A stretch of 17,576 nucleotides of DNA. Origin: DATGHS01 sp035307785 (GTDB taxonomy: Bacteria; Planctomycetota; Planctomycetia; Gemmatales; Gemmataceae). The stretch is from assembly GCA_035307785.1 (NCBI GenBank), contig DATGHS010000139.1, positions 1 to 17,576 of the forward strand, written 5' to 3'. Each line of letters starts with the position of its first letter. Position 1 is the first letter of the stretch. The notes beneath the pieces are model-generated. The model was not told the DNA's origin and did no database searches. It was given only the letters and a program-made list of their open reading frames with translations. Positions 6,476 through 13,695 of the stretch are shown in pieces. The position numbers were made by a program, and so were the translations under genes.

Positions 6476-8713
6476 GTGCCTCCTCCACCTCCCTGGTCTG
6501 TTGACAAGCTGCGGCAAATCATTGCCGACACCTGGGGCTTTCGTGAATTGCGGCCATTGCAGCATGAAGCGATGGCTGCGATTCTCGACCGGCGCGATTC
6601 GCTGGTCGTCCTTCCGACCGGCGGTGGAAAGTCGCTCTGCTATCAGGCGCCGGCCGTCTATCGCGGCGGCACCACTCTGGTAATCTCGCCGCTCATTGCG
6701 CTTATGAAGGACCAGGTCGATAGCCTGCGCGCAGTCGGCGTGCCGGCCGCACAGTTCGACTCGACCCTTTCACCGGAAGCGCGCTTCGTTTTTCAAAATG
6801 ATCTCCGCAGCGGCAACATCCGCCTCGCGTTCCTGACGCCCGAGCGGCTGGTTGCTACCGATTTTTACCGTCTGCTCGACGGCATCGACGTCCATGCGAT
6901 CGCGATCGACGAGGCCCACTGCATTAGCCACTGGGGCCACGATTTCCGGCCGGAATACCGGCAACTGGCGCGCTTGCGCGAGTTATTCCCACAAGCCGGC
7001 GTGCATGCTTACACGGCCACCGCCACAGAAAAAGTGCGGCAGGACATTGCGAAACAACTCAATTTGCGTAATCCTGCCGTGATCGTCGGCAATTTCGACC
7101 GGCCCAATCTCACCTACCGCATTCTCCCTCGGCGCGATGAATTGCGACAGGTGCTGGAAGTCATCGAGCGCCATCCCGGTGAAGGCGGCATCGTCTATTG
7201 CTTGCGCCGCAAAGACGTGGAGCAACTGGCCGCGGCGCTACAAGAAAAAGGCGTTTCGGCTTTTCCCTATCATGCCGGACTGCCGGCCGACGTGCGCAAG
7301 CTGGCGCAAGACAAATTTGTCAATGAAGAATGCGATGTGATCGTAGCCACGATTGCGTTTGGAATGGGGATCGACCGGTCGAACGTTCGATACGTCTTGC
7401 ACGTGCACTTGCCCAAGTCACTGGAACATTATCAACAGGAAACAGGAAGAGCGGGCCGCGATGGGCTGGAGGCCGAGTGCGTTCTCTTCCATTCCGGCGG
7501 CGATGTCATCTCGCTGCGCCGGCTCATCGAGCGCTCCGCCGCCGAATCGGACGTTCCGGTTTCCCCTGAATTCCTCGCCTCAGCCCGGCGGCATCTGGAC
7601 GAGATGGACCGCTATTGCCGCGGAGCGCGCTGCCGGCACCGTGCCCTCGTTGAATACTTCGGCCAAAAGTACGAGGCGGCTTCTTGCCAGGCTTGCGATA
7701 TCTGTCTCGGCGATACAGAACCGGTGCCGGATTCCCAGGTCATTGCTCAGAAGATTCTGTCTTGCGTGGCGCGCGTCAAGGAAAGCTTTGGCATCAACCA
7801 AGTTGTCTCAGTTCTGCGCGGCGAGCAAACTGACGACGTGCTGCGTCGCGGCCACGACAAGCTCTCGACATACGGTTTGCTCAAGAGCGAGTCGAAAGAC
7901 GACGTTCGCGACTGGATTCAACAACTTCTTGGCCATGGGGTGCTCGACCGGCAAGGCGACGAGTACCCAGTCTTGAAGCTGAACCCGGCTTCCTGGGAAG
8001 TCATGCGCGGCGAACGCAGCGTTCGCCTGGTTCGTATGGCTCGCCAGGAAAAAGGACCCCGAAAGGGCAAAGTCGATTTGCGCAGCTGGGAAGGTGTGGA
8101 TACGTTGCTATTCGAGAAACTGCGGGCACTGCGGCGCAAGCTTTCGGTGGAGCGCTCGGTCCCGCCGTACGTCATTTTCAGCGACGCAGTGCTGCGAAAC
8201 CTGGCCCGCGAACGGCCGCTGACGGAAATCCAGATGAGCGCTCTTTCCGGCGTCGGCGATGTGAAGCTGCGCGATTTCGGGCCGCATTTTTTGCCGCTAA
8301 TCGTGCAGCATGTGAAGGAGCATCCCGAACCGGTGCTCGCGGCGCCGCCGCTGGAAGAGATTGCCCGGAATTCCAAACAAGCAGTTTACTTTGATCTGTT
8401 CGAGCAACGGTTGCCGCTGAAAGAAATCTGTCGGCGCACTGCCCTGACGCAAGGCACGATTGTCAAGCACCTGTGCGAGTATATCGAAGCCGCCCGGCCG
8501 GAGTCGATCCGCGAATGGGTGAGCGATGCGACCTATGCGAAGATCATCGACGTGCTGCCGCAAACCGGCGACGAGAAGCTGAAGCCGATCTTCGATGCAC
8601 TGGGCGAGAGAGTACCGTATGATGCGATCAAGCTCGTGTTGACGCACCGTCGCTCGAAAGCCCAGGGACGGCAGTCCCTGGGCCCAAGCGAGCCTATTTC
8701 CGACTCGCCGTAA
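6476..8713 (+). CDS. recQ: ATP-dependent DNA helicase RecQ
   Basis: A 3'-5' superfamily 2 helicase acting in recombinational repair and replication fork restart; 745 residues from a GTG at 6476. Visible parts in order are motif 0 (FRELRPLQ), Walker A (LPTGGGKSLCYQ, near residue 50), the DEAH box with the aromatic loop (AIDEAHCISHWGHDFRP, near 143-159), motif VI (QETGRAGRDG), the RQC zinc cluster (CRHRALVEYFG...CQACDICLG), and an HRDC domain (LLFEKLRALRRKLSVE). A C-terminal helix-turn-helix-like region follows (LPLKEICRRTALTQGTIVKHL). This is longer than the E. coli enzyme (about 610) and closer to Bacillus-type RecQ with the extra HTH. Start choice: GTG at 6476 has GGAAAG 11 bases upstream; a TTG at 6443 would add 11 residues but lacks a ribosome-binding site. 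Its 3' end overlaps the convergent prmC by 20 bases. Confidence 0.95.
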   Translation: MPPPPPWSVDKLRQIIADTWGFRELRPLQHEAMAAILDRRDSLVVLPTGGGKSLCYQAPAVYRGGTTLVISPLIALMKDQVDSLRAVGVPAAQFDSTLSPEARFVFQNDLRSGNIRLAFLTPERLVATDFYRLLDGIDVHAIAIDEAHCISHWGHDFRPEYRQLARLRELFPQAGVHAYTATATEKVRQDIAKQLNLRNPAVIVGNFDRPNLTYRILPRRDELRQVLEVIERHPGEGGIVYCLRRKDVEQLAAALQEKGVSAFPYHAGLPADVRKLAQDKFVNEECDVIVATIAFGMGIDRSNVRYVLHVHLPKSLEHYQQETGRAGRDGLEAECVLFHSGGDVISLRRLIERSAAESDVPVSPEFLASARRHLDEMDRYCRGARCRHRALVEYFGQKYEAASCQACDICLGDTEPVPDSQVIAQKILSCVARVKESFGINQVVSVLRGEQTDDVLRRGHDKLSTYGLLKSESKDDVRDWIQQLLGHGVLDRQGDEYPVLKLNPASWEVMRGERSVRLVRMARQEKGPRKGKVDLRSWEGVDTLLFEKLRALRRKLSVERSVPPYVIFSDAVLRNLARERPLTEIQMSALSGVGDVKLRDFGPHFLPLIVQHVKEHPEPVLAAPPLEEIARNSKQAVYFDLFEQRLPLKEICRRTALTQGTIVKHLCEYIEAARPESIREWVSDATYAKIIDVLPQTGDEKLKPIFDALGERVPYDAIKLVLTHRRSKAQGRQSLGPSEPISDSP
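8661..8682. terminator. Hairpin inside the recQ 3' end, downstream of prmC
   Basis: A perfect nine-base stem (CCCAGGGAC and its complement) with a four-base loop lies in the last 50 bases of recQ, just past the prmC stop on the other strand. It could stop prmC transcription, but no T-tract is present and the sequence is also coding. A dispersed repeat captured at the recQ end is an alternative. Confidence 0.4.
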
Positions 8714-9551
8714 CCACGCGCGGCAGCCCCGCATGATCGCGGACCGTGGGGCCGATTTCGTATTTGCCGCTCGCTTCGAGTCGCTCCCGTACACCGCTGC
8801 CTTGCGTGGCGCCGATTTCCAACAACAAATGGCCGCCCGGCTTCAAATACTCAGCCGCGGCGGGAATGAGCCGGTCGTATACCGCGAATCCATCCTTCCC
8901 CGCCAACAGCGCCTGCTTGGGCTCATGGTCGCGAATGTGAATTGGCAATTGCTCCCACTCCGCCTGCGTAACGTACGGCGGATTAGAGACGATCACGTCG
9001 AAGCGCTCGTCCTTCGCTAATGCGTGCAACAAATCGCCCTGCAGAAATCGAAGTCGCTCGGCGACTTTATGCTTCGCGGCATTGCGGCGCGCGATCTCGA
9101 GAGCTTCGGCACTAATATCGGTGGCGGTAACTTGAGCATTTTTGTTTTGGAACGCCAACGCGACGGCAATACATCCCGACCCGGTGCCGACATCGAGAAT
9201 GCGCGCTTCCGGAATGTCCTTCACGCGCTTCAGCGCTTCGGTAACGAGTACTTCCGTCTCCGGCCGCGGAATCAGCACTGCCGGCGAAACTTCGAATTCC
9301 AGCGCATAGAACTCGCGCCGGCCAATAAGATACATGGCCGGGCAGCCGTCGAGCCGCCGCTTCACCAATTCGCGAAATTGCCCCCGAGGACCATCGCTGA
9401 CGACGTCATCCCAGCGCGTGTACAGCTCGACGCGCCGGCAATTGAGCGCATGGGCAAGCAGCAACTGTGCTTCCAGGCGAGGCGTTTCGAGTCCTTTTTG
9501 CTGGAAGTGATTTTCGGTCCAATCCATGAGCGCGCGAATGGTCCAGTCCAT
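8694..9551 (-). CDS. prmC: Peptide chain release factor N5-glutamine methyltransferase PrmC
   Basis: PrmC (HemK) methylates the glutamine of the GGQ motif in RF1 and RF2, using S-adenosylmethionine, which raises termination efficiency. About 285 residues. An N-terminal helical release factor-binding domain (residues 1-75, with RLEAQLLLAHAL) is followed by the methyltransferase domain with FEVSPAVLIPRPETE, the SAM site DVGTGSGCIAV (120-130) and the substrate-binding NPPY (190-193). It lies at the end of the same-strand cluster as prfA, its substrate. The ATG at 9551 puts the protein at M-D-WTI, as in related enzymes, but lacks a clear ribosome-binding site. A TTG at 9575 overlaps the upstream stop in the coupling pattern TTGA and would add eight residues, so it cannot be excluded. 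Confidence 0.95.
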   Translation of the reverse strand: MDWTIRALMDWTENHFQQKGLETPRLEAQLLLAHALNCRRVELYTRWDDVVSDGPRGQFRELVKRRLDGCPAMYLIGRREFYALEFEVSPAVLIPRPETEVLVTEALKRVKDIPEARILDVGTGSGCIAVALAFQNKNAQVTATDISAEALEIARRNAAKHKVAERLRFLQGDLLHALAKDERFDVIVSNPPYVTQAEWEQLPIHIRDHEPKQALLAGKDGFAVYDRLIPAAAEYLKPGGHLLLEIGATQGSGVRERLEASGKYEIGPTVRDHAGLPRVVTASRK

Positions 9552-9571
9552 AGGAAGTTCGGAATGTGGAA

Positions 9572-9940
9572 TCAATGACTCGTTTCAGGCCCGGCCAACA
9601 CCTGCCGGCCACAATGATAATAGCTTCGACTGGCCACGACCAAGTTCGGATTATCCATAATGAACCCACCGCAATGGGGGCACAATAATCGCGGATCGTG
9701 GCGAGCGCGATAGCGCCCAATGAACATTCCGCCTAGAAAGACACCAATGGCAACGAGTGGGAAGACCATCAGCAAATCTTGTGCATTAACTAGTCCCCAG
9801 CGAAGGTCTTGCAAAGGCTCGCGAAGAATGCCAGCGAAGCCGAAACACGCAAACATGCCGGCTATTGATACTACCAATGCCACGAACATTCGCCGACTTT
9901 GAGCGGACGCGGCAGCCTTGTACTCTTCGATGGTGACCAT
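9572..9940 (-). CDS. Two-helix membrane protein with a cysteine motif, 122 aa
   Basis: Unrecognised. Two membrane segments lie at about residues 19-40 (MFVALVVSIAGMFACFGFAGIL) and 53-74 (AQDLLMVFPLVAIGVFLGGMFI). A cytoplasmic tail follows, with CPHCGG and then HCGRQVL some 20 residues later, a possible incomplete zinc ribbon (Cys-x2-Cys plus His-Cys). It lies between the 54-aa gene (13 bases upstream) and prmC, to which it may be translationally coupled through the TTGA overlap. This position implies co-transcription with the translation-termination genes, although nothing in the sequence points to a translation role. Topology is inferred from the basic GRYRARHDPR after the second helix. The ATG has no strong Shine-Dalgarno. 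Confidence 0.75.
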   Translation of the reverse strand: MVTIEEYKAAASAQSRRMFVALVVSIAGMFACFGFAGILREPLQDLRWGLVNAQDLLMVFPLVAIGVFLGGMFIGRYRARHDPRLLCPHCGGFIMDNPNLVVASRSYYHCGRQVLAGPETSH

Positions 9941-9953
9941 ATCAGTAGCCGGC

Positions 9954-10118
9954 TCAACGCCTGTTTCCCGGTCGCCGCCGGTCCTTCGGGTACTTGGCCT
10001 TAGGGTACTTCTTGATCGGCTCGGGTGGATTAAGGACCTTACCTCCGGTCAGCACCACAAGCTTATTGGCGCAGCGAGAGCGAACCCTCGGCATCGTCTT
10101 TCCATTATTCTCCGCCAT
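9954..10118 (-). CDS. Short basic protein, 54 aa
   Basis: A small gene with start ATG (10118-10116) and stop TGA (9956-9954). The product starts MAENNGKTMPRVRSRC, has a short hydrophobic strand (NKLVVLTGG), and ends in a Lys/Arg/Pro-rich tail (IKKYPKAKYPKDRRRP). It has one Cys and no membrane segment. Evidence for a real gene: GAGGG eight bases before the ATG, a 14-base overlap with the end of the upstream DUF6941-like gene (a coupling arrangement), and only 13 bases to the next start. The tail suggests RNA or ribosome contact; no family is recognised, and conservation of this short frame has not been checked. Confidence 0.6.
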   Translation of the reverse strand: MAENNGKTMPRVRSRCANKLVVLTGGKVLNPPEPIKKYPKAKYPKDRRRPGNRR

Positions 10119-10548
10119 GGTCAGGTCCCTCTTCTAATTTCGCCGTAAACTGTTGTCTGTCGATTTCTTGACCATCCGCCAGCAATACTACATCATACAC
10201 GCCGGGATGCGTCAAAAATAGCGAAGGAATTGTGATCGCAATATAATACGGTGTAAGCCGATCGCTGAATTCGATTGTGTTTTCGACCCTGAATAACACG
10301 CCGCCATCTTGCAGATCCTGCACTTCCATCAAAGTCTCATAGCTGCCAATCCCGTTCACGACTTGAAAAAAGACGGTCAAAGGCCCAATCGCACAGGGAA
10401 GGTCCGGCAGCAGAAACTCGTCCAGTATCCGAATGACGCTCACATAATTCGTGTCAACTTCAGTCATCGTTGTTTGACAAAGCAAGATCGCCTTGCACAC
10501 CGGCGGCGGCCGTTGCCCCTTCTTTTTGCCGCCCTTCTTCCTGGCCAT
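10105..10548 (-). CDS. DUF6941-like hypothetical protein
   Basis: 147 residues. A Lys/Gly-rich start (MARKKGGKKKGQRPPP) precedes a beta-sandwich-like domain that opens CKAILLCQTTMTEVDTNYVS. It continues with VIRILDEFLLPDLPCAIGPL, and ends FLTHPGVYDVVLLADGQEID, where the last strands resemble an immunoglobulin-like or C2-like fold. The 'KAILLCQ...TN.VSVIRI.D' opening is similar to the DUF6941 family as I remember it, whose role is unknown. The ATG at 10548 is supported by GGAGGG five bases upstream. It follows prfA by 27 bases and overlaps the 54-aa gene, so it probably belongs to the prfA transcription unit. A search against Pfam would confirm the family. Confidence 0.72.
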   Translation of the reverse strand: MARKKGGKKKGQRPPPVCKAILLCQTTMTEVDTNYVSVIRILDEFLLPDLPCAIGPLTVFFQVVNGIGSYETLMEVQDLQDGGVLFRVENTIEFSDRLTPYYIAITIPSLFLTHPGVYDVVLLADGQEIDRQQFTAKLEEGPDHGGE

Positions 10549-10575
10549 CAAAGCCCTCCGATTGCGCGGCCTCTG

Positions 10576-11649
10576 TCACCCCTGCCCCAGCCGTTGCTTC
10601 TTGTCAAAATCTTTCAGCGCCGCGACCACCTCGCCCATATTGCCAGCGACGATGGCGTCGAGCTTGTGCAGGGTCAGGCCGATGCGGTGGTCCGTCACCC
10701 GGTTTTGCGGGAAGTTGTAGGTGCGGATGCGGTCATTGCGGCCGCCGCTGCCGATGAGGGTTCGCCGCTGCTCGGAGCGCTCCTGGTGCAGTTTTTCCAG
10801 AGTACGTTCGTAAAGCCGGCTGCGGAGGATGCGCATGGCTCGCTCGCGGTTCTTGTGCTGGCTCCGCTCGTCCTGGCACTTGACTTCAAGTTCTTCCGAG
10901 GTGCCGCGCTTGTACCAGATGCGCACGGCGCTTTCGGTCTTGTTCACGTGCTGCCCGCCGGCGCCGCCGGCCCGCATGCGCTCCCATTCCAGATCCTCGG
11001 CTCGAATGGCAACCTGCGCTTCGTCGGGTTCCGGCATGACGGCCACGGTCGCAGCGGAGGTGTGAATGCGGCCCTGGGTTTCCGTCTTCGGCACCCGCTG
11101 TACACGGTGGCCGCCGCTCTCGAAGCGCATGGCCTGGAAGGCGCCGTCCCCGGTGATGCTAAAAACCACTTCCTTGAAGCCGCCCTGTTCGCCGGGGCTG
11201 GCGGCAATGTCTTCCACCTGCCAGCCCTGGTCGCGGGCATAGCGCGTATACATGTTGTAAAGGTCGCCGGCAAAGAGCGCCGCCTCATCGCCGCCGGTGC
11301 CGGCTCTAATTTCGACGATCACGCTGTCGTAGTTTTCATCCGAGCTTTCGAGTAGCATGTCCTCAAGTTGCTGCTTGAGCGAATCGCGCTTTTGCTTGAG
11401 GCCAGCCAATTCCTCTTCGGCCATGTGCCGCAGTTCGCCGTCGGACTCCGTGGCCAGCATCGACTCGGCTTGCGCGATTTCCTGTTCGAGCTTTTGAAAG
11501 GTCTGGTACGGCTTCACGATCTTGGCGAGCCGGCCATGTTCCTTCACCGCGCGGGTGAAGCGCGGAGGCTCAGCAATCACGGTCGGATCGGCCATTTGCT
11601 GCTCGAGCTCGTTGTAGCGTTCCAAGTTTTGATCTAATGAAGCCCACAT
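10576..11649 (-). CDS. prfA: Peptide chain release factor 1 (RF1)
   Basis: RF1 recognises UAA and UAG in the ribosomal A site and releases the finished peptide. 357 residues, the family's normal length. The codon-recognition loop reads PKT (residues 187-189, in HRVQRVPKTETQGRIHT; PxT is the RF1 type, RF2 having SPF). The catalytic GGQ is at 231-233 (RAGGAGGQHVNKTESAVR), the site that PrmC methylates. The N-terminal coiled-coil domain (about 1-110) is intact. The ATG is preceded by GAGGT. It is downstream of rpmE, separated by a repeat-rich gap of about 190 bases, and upstream of four co-directional genes ending with prmC. Confidence 0.98.
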   Translation of the reverse strand: MWASLDQNLERYNELEQQMADPTVIAEPPRFTRAVKEHGRLAKIVKPYQTFQKLEQEIAQAESMLATESDGELRHMAEEELAGLKQKRDSLKQQLEDMLLESSDENYDSVIVEIRAGTGGDEAALFAGDLYNMYTRYARDQGWQVEDIAASPGEQGGFKEVVFSITGDGAFQAMRFESGGHRVQRVPKTETQGRIHTSAATVAVMPEPDEAQVAIRAEDLEWERMRAGGAGGQHVNKTESAVRIWYKRGTSEELEVKCQDERSQHKNRERAMRILRSRLYERTLEKLHQERSEQRRTLIGSGGRNDRIRTYNFPQNRVTDHRIGLTLHKLDAIVAGNMGEVVAALKDFDKKQRLGQG

Positions 11650-11683
11650 GGCCTACCTCATAAAAGAAAAAGGACTCAAATAT

Positions 11684-11762
11684 CACGAAGGAACACGAAA
11701 GACACAAAGAGGAATCCCACGCTATTCTTTGTGAACTTTGTGTCTCCTTTGTGATCTTTGTG
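11684..11762. repeat. Array of CACRAAR/CTTTGTG units between rpmE and prfA
   Basis: Three copies of CACGAAG, CACGAAA and CACAAAG start at 11684, 11694 and 11703. Four copies of the opposite orientation, CTTTGTG, start at 11727, 11736, 11747 and 11756. Spacing of neighbours is 9-11 bases, about one helix turn. A 10-base perfect inverted repeat (AGACACAAAG, 11700-11709 and 11736-11745) joins the two halves across a 26-base loop. The tract fills much of the gap upstream of prfA, possibly as a dispersed repeat or as a protein-binding array. Confidence 0.7.
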
Positions 11763-11837
11763 TCCTCTCTGCTATCAAAGACGTACCTTCAGCGCATCGG
11801 GTTCATCCAACCCGATTCCGCTTACATAATTGCGTAG

Positions 11838-12104
11838 CTACGCTTCTTTCTTCTTCCGCTTGTCCCAGTTGTACTTCTTCTGGAACTTCTCGACCCGGCC
11901 TGTCGTGTCGATGAACTTCATCTTGCCGGTGAAGAAGGGATGCGATGCGCTGGAGATGTCCAGCTTTACGACGGGATACTCCTTCCCATCGGTCCAAACC
12001 ATGGTGTCATTGGTCTTGACCGTCGAGCGCGTGAGGAAGGAAAAATTGGCGGCGGTGTCGACAAACACGACCGGCCGATATTGAGGATGAATGTCTTTCT
12101 TCAT
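11838..12104 (-). CDS. rpmE: 50S ribosomal protein L31, type B (zinc-free)
   Basis: An 88-residue ribosomal protein located at the interface that bridges the 30S and 50S subunits. It begins MKKDIHPQYRPVVFVDTAAN and has the type-B signatures FSFLTRSTV, EYPVVKLDISSASHPF, FTGK and DTTGRVEKFQKKY. The CxxC/C-x2-C zinc residues of type A are absent, so this is the zinc-independent paralogue (often named rpmE2 or ykgM). It lies upstream of prfA in a typical rpmE-prfA-prmC arrangement. AGGTG six bases before the ATG is a moderate ribosome-binding site. It follows the small zinc-finger gene by 85 bases, which may carry a 5' leader structure. Confidence 0.97.
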   Translation of the reverse strand: MKKDIHPQYRPVVFVDTAANFSFLTRSTVKTNDTMVWTDGKEYPVVKLDISSASHPFFTGKMKFIDTTGRVEKFQKKYNWDKRKKKEA

Positions 12105-12114
12105 GCCGCACCTG

Positions 12115-12172
12115 TCTGTGGCTAGATTTCTAAATTCAAGTACTACATTCTAGGGATTTTGGGTGCCACAGA
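12115..12172 (-). other. Possible leader structure of rpmE
   Basis: In the 85-base gap upstream of rpmE, eight-base arms TCTGTGGC (12115-12122) and its exact complement (12165-12172) flank an A/T-rich loop of 42 bases and end about 11 bases before the ATG. It could fold over the ribosome-binding site. L31 synthesis is known to be controlled through the mRNA leader in E. coli, but nothing in this sequence proves a related mechanism. Confidence 0.3.
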
Positions 12173-12189
12173 GCAAGAGGGAAGCGAGC

Positions 12190-12402
12190 CTACGCCGCGG
12201 GTTCGGCCGGGGCCGGACCCTGTTTACGCGGCAGATTCTGCGGGAGCTGCGGTGTGGCAACAACGCCGTGGACCGGACAGCACCATTCATCGACCCACTT
12301 CTTGTACTTGCCGCTATCGACAACTTTTCCCTTGCGCACTAGCACCCCACGGCATTGGGGACAAAGTAATTCTGCTGACGGAGATTCGGAATGGTCATTC
12401 AT
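12190..12402 (-). CDS. Small zinc-ribbon-like protein, 70 aa
   Basis: Starts MNDHSESPSAELLCPQCRGV, with CPQC at residues 14-17 and a second cluster CCPVHG at 42-47. This gives a Cys-x2-Cys...Cys-Cys-x2-His pattern that could bind one zinc ion. A basic helix-like stretch (KVVDSGKYKKWVDEW) lies between, and a Pro/Ala-rich disordered tail ends the protein. No family is recognised. The ATG at 12402 was chosen because an in-frame GTG at 12453 would only add Ser/Leu-rich residues with no ribosome-binding site, whereas AAGGG lies 11 bases before the ATG. It precedes rpmE on the same strand, so it may be the first gene of the unit. Confidence 0.65.
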   Translation of the reverse strand: MNDHSESPSAELLCPQCRGVLVRKGKVVDSGKYKKWVDEWCCPVHGVVATPQLPQNLPRKQGPAPAEPAA

Positions 12403-12557
12403 GGCAGCCAGCCCTTTCAGGAGATTAGATCGCGACGGGGCTGAACTTGCCACGCGGATGGGATAGTCGCCGCATTTCAGGACGGCGGAGTGGTCGAGAC
12501 GATGGCAGAGTATTAGATCAGTTTTATTCTAACGCGATTTGTCGGAAAATCAAGTCG

Positions 12558-12575
12558 CGAGCGAGGTTGCGCTCG
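12558..12575 (-). terminator. Hairpin terminator after the Nif3-type gene
   Basis: Directly after the stop of the gene at 12576-13679, on its strand, CGAGCG pairs with CGCTCG across a six-base loop. It is followed by CGACTTGATTTTCC, a short T-rich stretch. This is the only hairpin in the window with something like a T-tract, so a weak intrinsic terminator is plausible. Confidence 0.5.
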
Positions 12576-13679
12576 TCAGGCCCATGCGACTGGATCGCGC
12601 TCCTGCTCGCTTGCTTTAGCCGTTGTCTCGGGCCATTGAGTCTGCAAGCGCTCGGCCAGCGCCTCAATGCCCGGCCGCTCGGTCGCATAATGGCCGGGCA
12701 GGACGAGGCCGATTTCTTGTGCTTGTGCCGCGAGGTAATCGTGAAAGCGCATTTCGCCGCTGAGGAACACGTCGGCTCGAAGCCGAACAGCATCACCCAA
12801 ATACTCGCCGGCGGCGCCACAGGCCAGCGCGACCGTCGCGACAGACTTGGTTAGCTCGCCGATTACTTGCACGGGCCCGCATTTCAAAACGGAGCGTACT
12901 TTCGCTGCCCATTCGGCCAACGGAGCTGGCTGTGGCAATCGGCCGAAGCGGCCCTCACCCAGCGGTTCTTTCACCGGCCGAAGTGGATAGACATCAAAAG
13001 CCGGCTCTTCATAGGAATGAGCCTTGCGCATCGCGGCAATTACCGAATCGACAGAGGATTCCGGACAGACCGCCTCGAGCCGCCATTCACTCACTTCCTC
13101 GCGTCGGCCTTTCTGGCCCAGGGTTGGATTGGCGGCGTCGCTGCCGAAAAACGTGCCGGTGCCCGCTAGCCGAAAGCTGCACTGGCTATATTGCCCGATG
13201 ACTCCAGCCCCGGCGGCAAAGATGGCATCGGAAACGCGAGTTAGATCTTTTTCGGGTACAAACACAACGAACTTGTATTCCTTTCGCCCTTCAAACGGCC
13301 GCAACGGCCGGACCTCGACCAAGCCAAGACGCTCGGCGAGCAATTCGTTAATACCGCCGCGGCAGTTGTCGAAAGCGGTATGGGGGCTGTACACGGCAAT
13401 ATGGTGCCGCAGCAGGGCAAGCGCCATCCGCCCTTCCGCGTTCGAGTCGGTGAGCTTTTTCACAGCCCGGAACAGCATGGGATGATGCGTGACAATCAGC
13501 TGGACGCCGGCCGCAATGGCTTCTTCCACTACTTCCGGCGTCACTGTCAAGCACGTGAGGATGCGTGAAACCGGCGTCGAGCGATCGCCCAGAATGAGGC
13601 CGACATTGTCCCACTCCGTGGCCCGGTTTGGTGGGGCAAAATCGCGAAGGTATCGTTCGATGTCAGCGACAGTCGGCAT
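12576..13679 (-). CDS. Nif3/YqfO-type dinuclear metal-centre protein
   Basis: 367 residues. Nif3/DUF34 proteins form toroidal hexamers with two metal ions per subunit; the physiological reaction is unsettled, though some are annotated as GTP cyclohydrolase I type 2. The metal ligands are all visible: the HH pair in VTHHPMLF (65-66), His100 and Asp104 in SPHTAFD, and His330 and Glu334 in GHYATERPG. The start EWDNVGLILGD is typical. The length exceeds the E. coli YbgI type (about 250) because of a middle insertion at about 130-240 (KYKFVVFVPEK region to SYEEPAFDVYPL) matching the PII-like or CutA1-like insertion of YqfO proteins. GGAGG six bases before the ATG fixes the start. It follows the membrane protein gene by 16 bases, so they are probably one operon. 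Confidence 0.92.
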   Translation of the reverse strand: MPTVADIERYLRDFAPPNRATEWDNVGLILGDRSTPVSRILTCLTVTPEVVEEAIAAGVQLIVTHHPMLFRAVKKLTDSNAEGRMALALLRHHIAVYSPHTAFDNCRGGINELLAERLGLVEVRPLRPFEGRKEYKFVVFVPEKDLTRVSDAIFAAGAGVIGQYSQCSFRLAGTGTFFGSDAANPTLGQKGRREEVSEWRLEAVCPESSVDSVIAAMRKAHSYEEPAFDVYPLRPVKEPLGEGRFGRLPQPAPLAEWAAKVRSVLKCGPVQVIGELTKSVATVALACGAAGEYLGDAVRLRADVFLSGEMRFHDYLAAQAQEIGLVLPGHYATERPGIEALAERLQTQWPETTAKASEQERDPVAWA

Positions 13680-13695
13680 GTGCAGCCTCCAGGCA

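Noticed and set aside
10187..10189. Programmed frameshift at a release factor gene
   Set aside because: The gene carries the RF1 PxT motif and is one intact frame; the known frameshift belongs to RF2.
10309..11355. Plus-strand open frame of 348 codons
   Set aside because: It lies antisense to prfA, whose motifs are unmistakable; a long shadow frame is common in GC-rich sequence.
11684..11762. CRISPR array
   Set aside because: The units are 7 bases with spacing of 9-11, in both orientations; there are no 20-40 base repeats with unique spacers and no cas gene.
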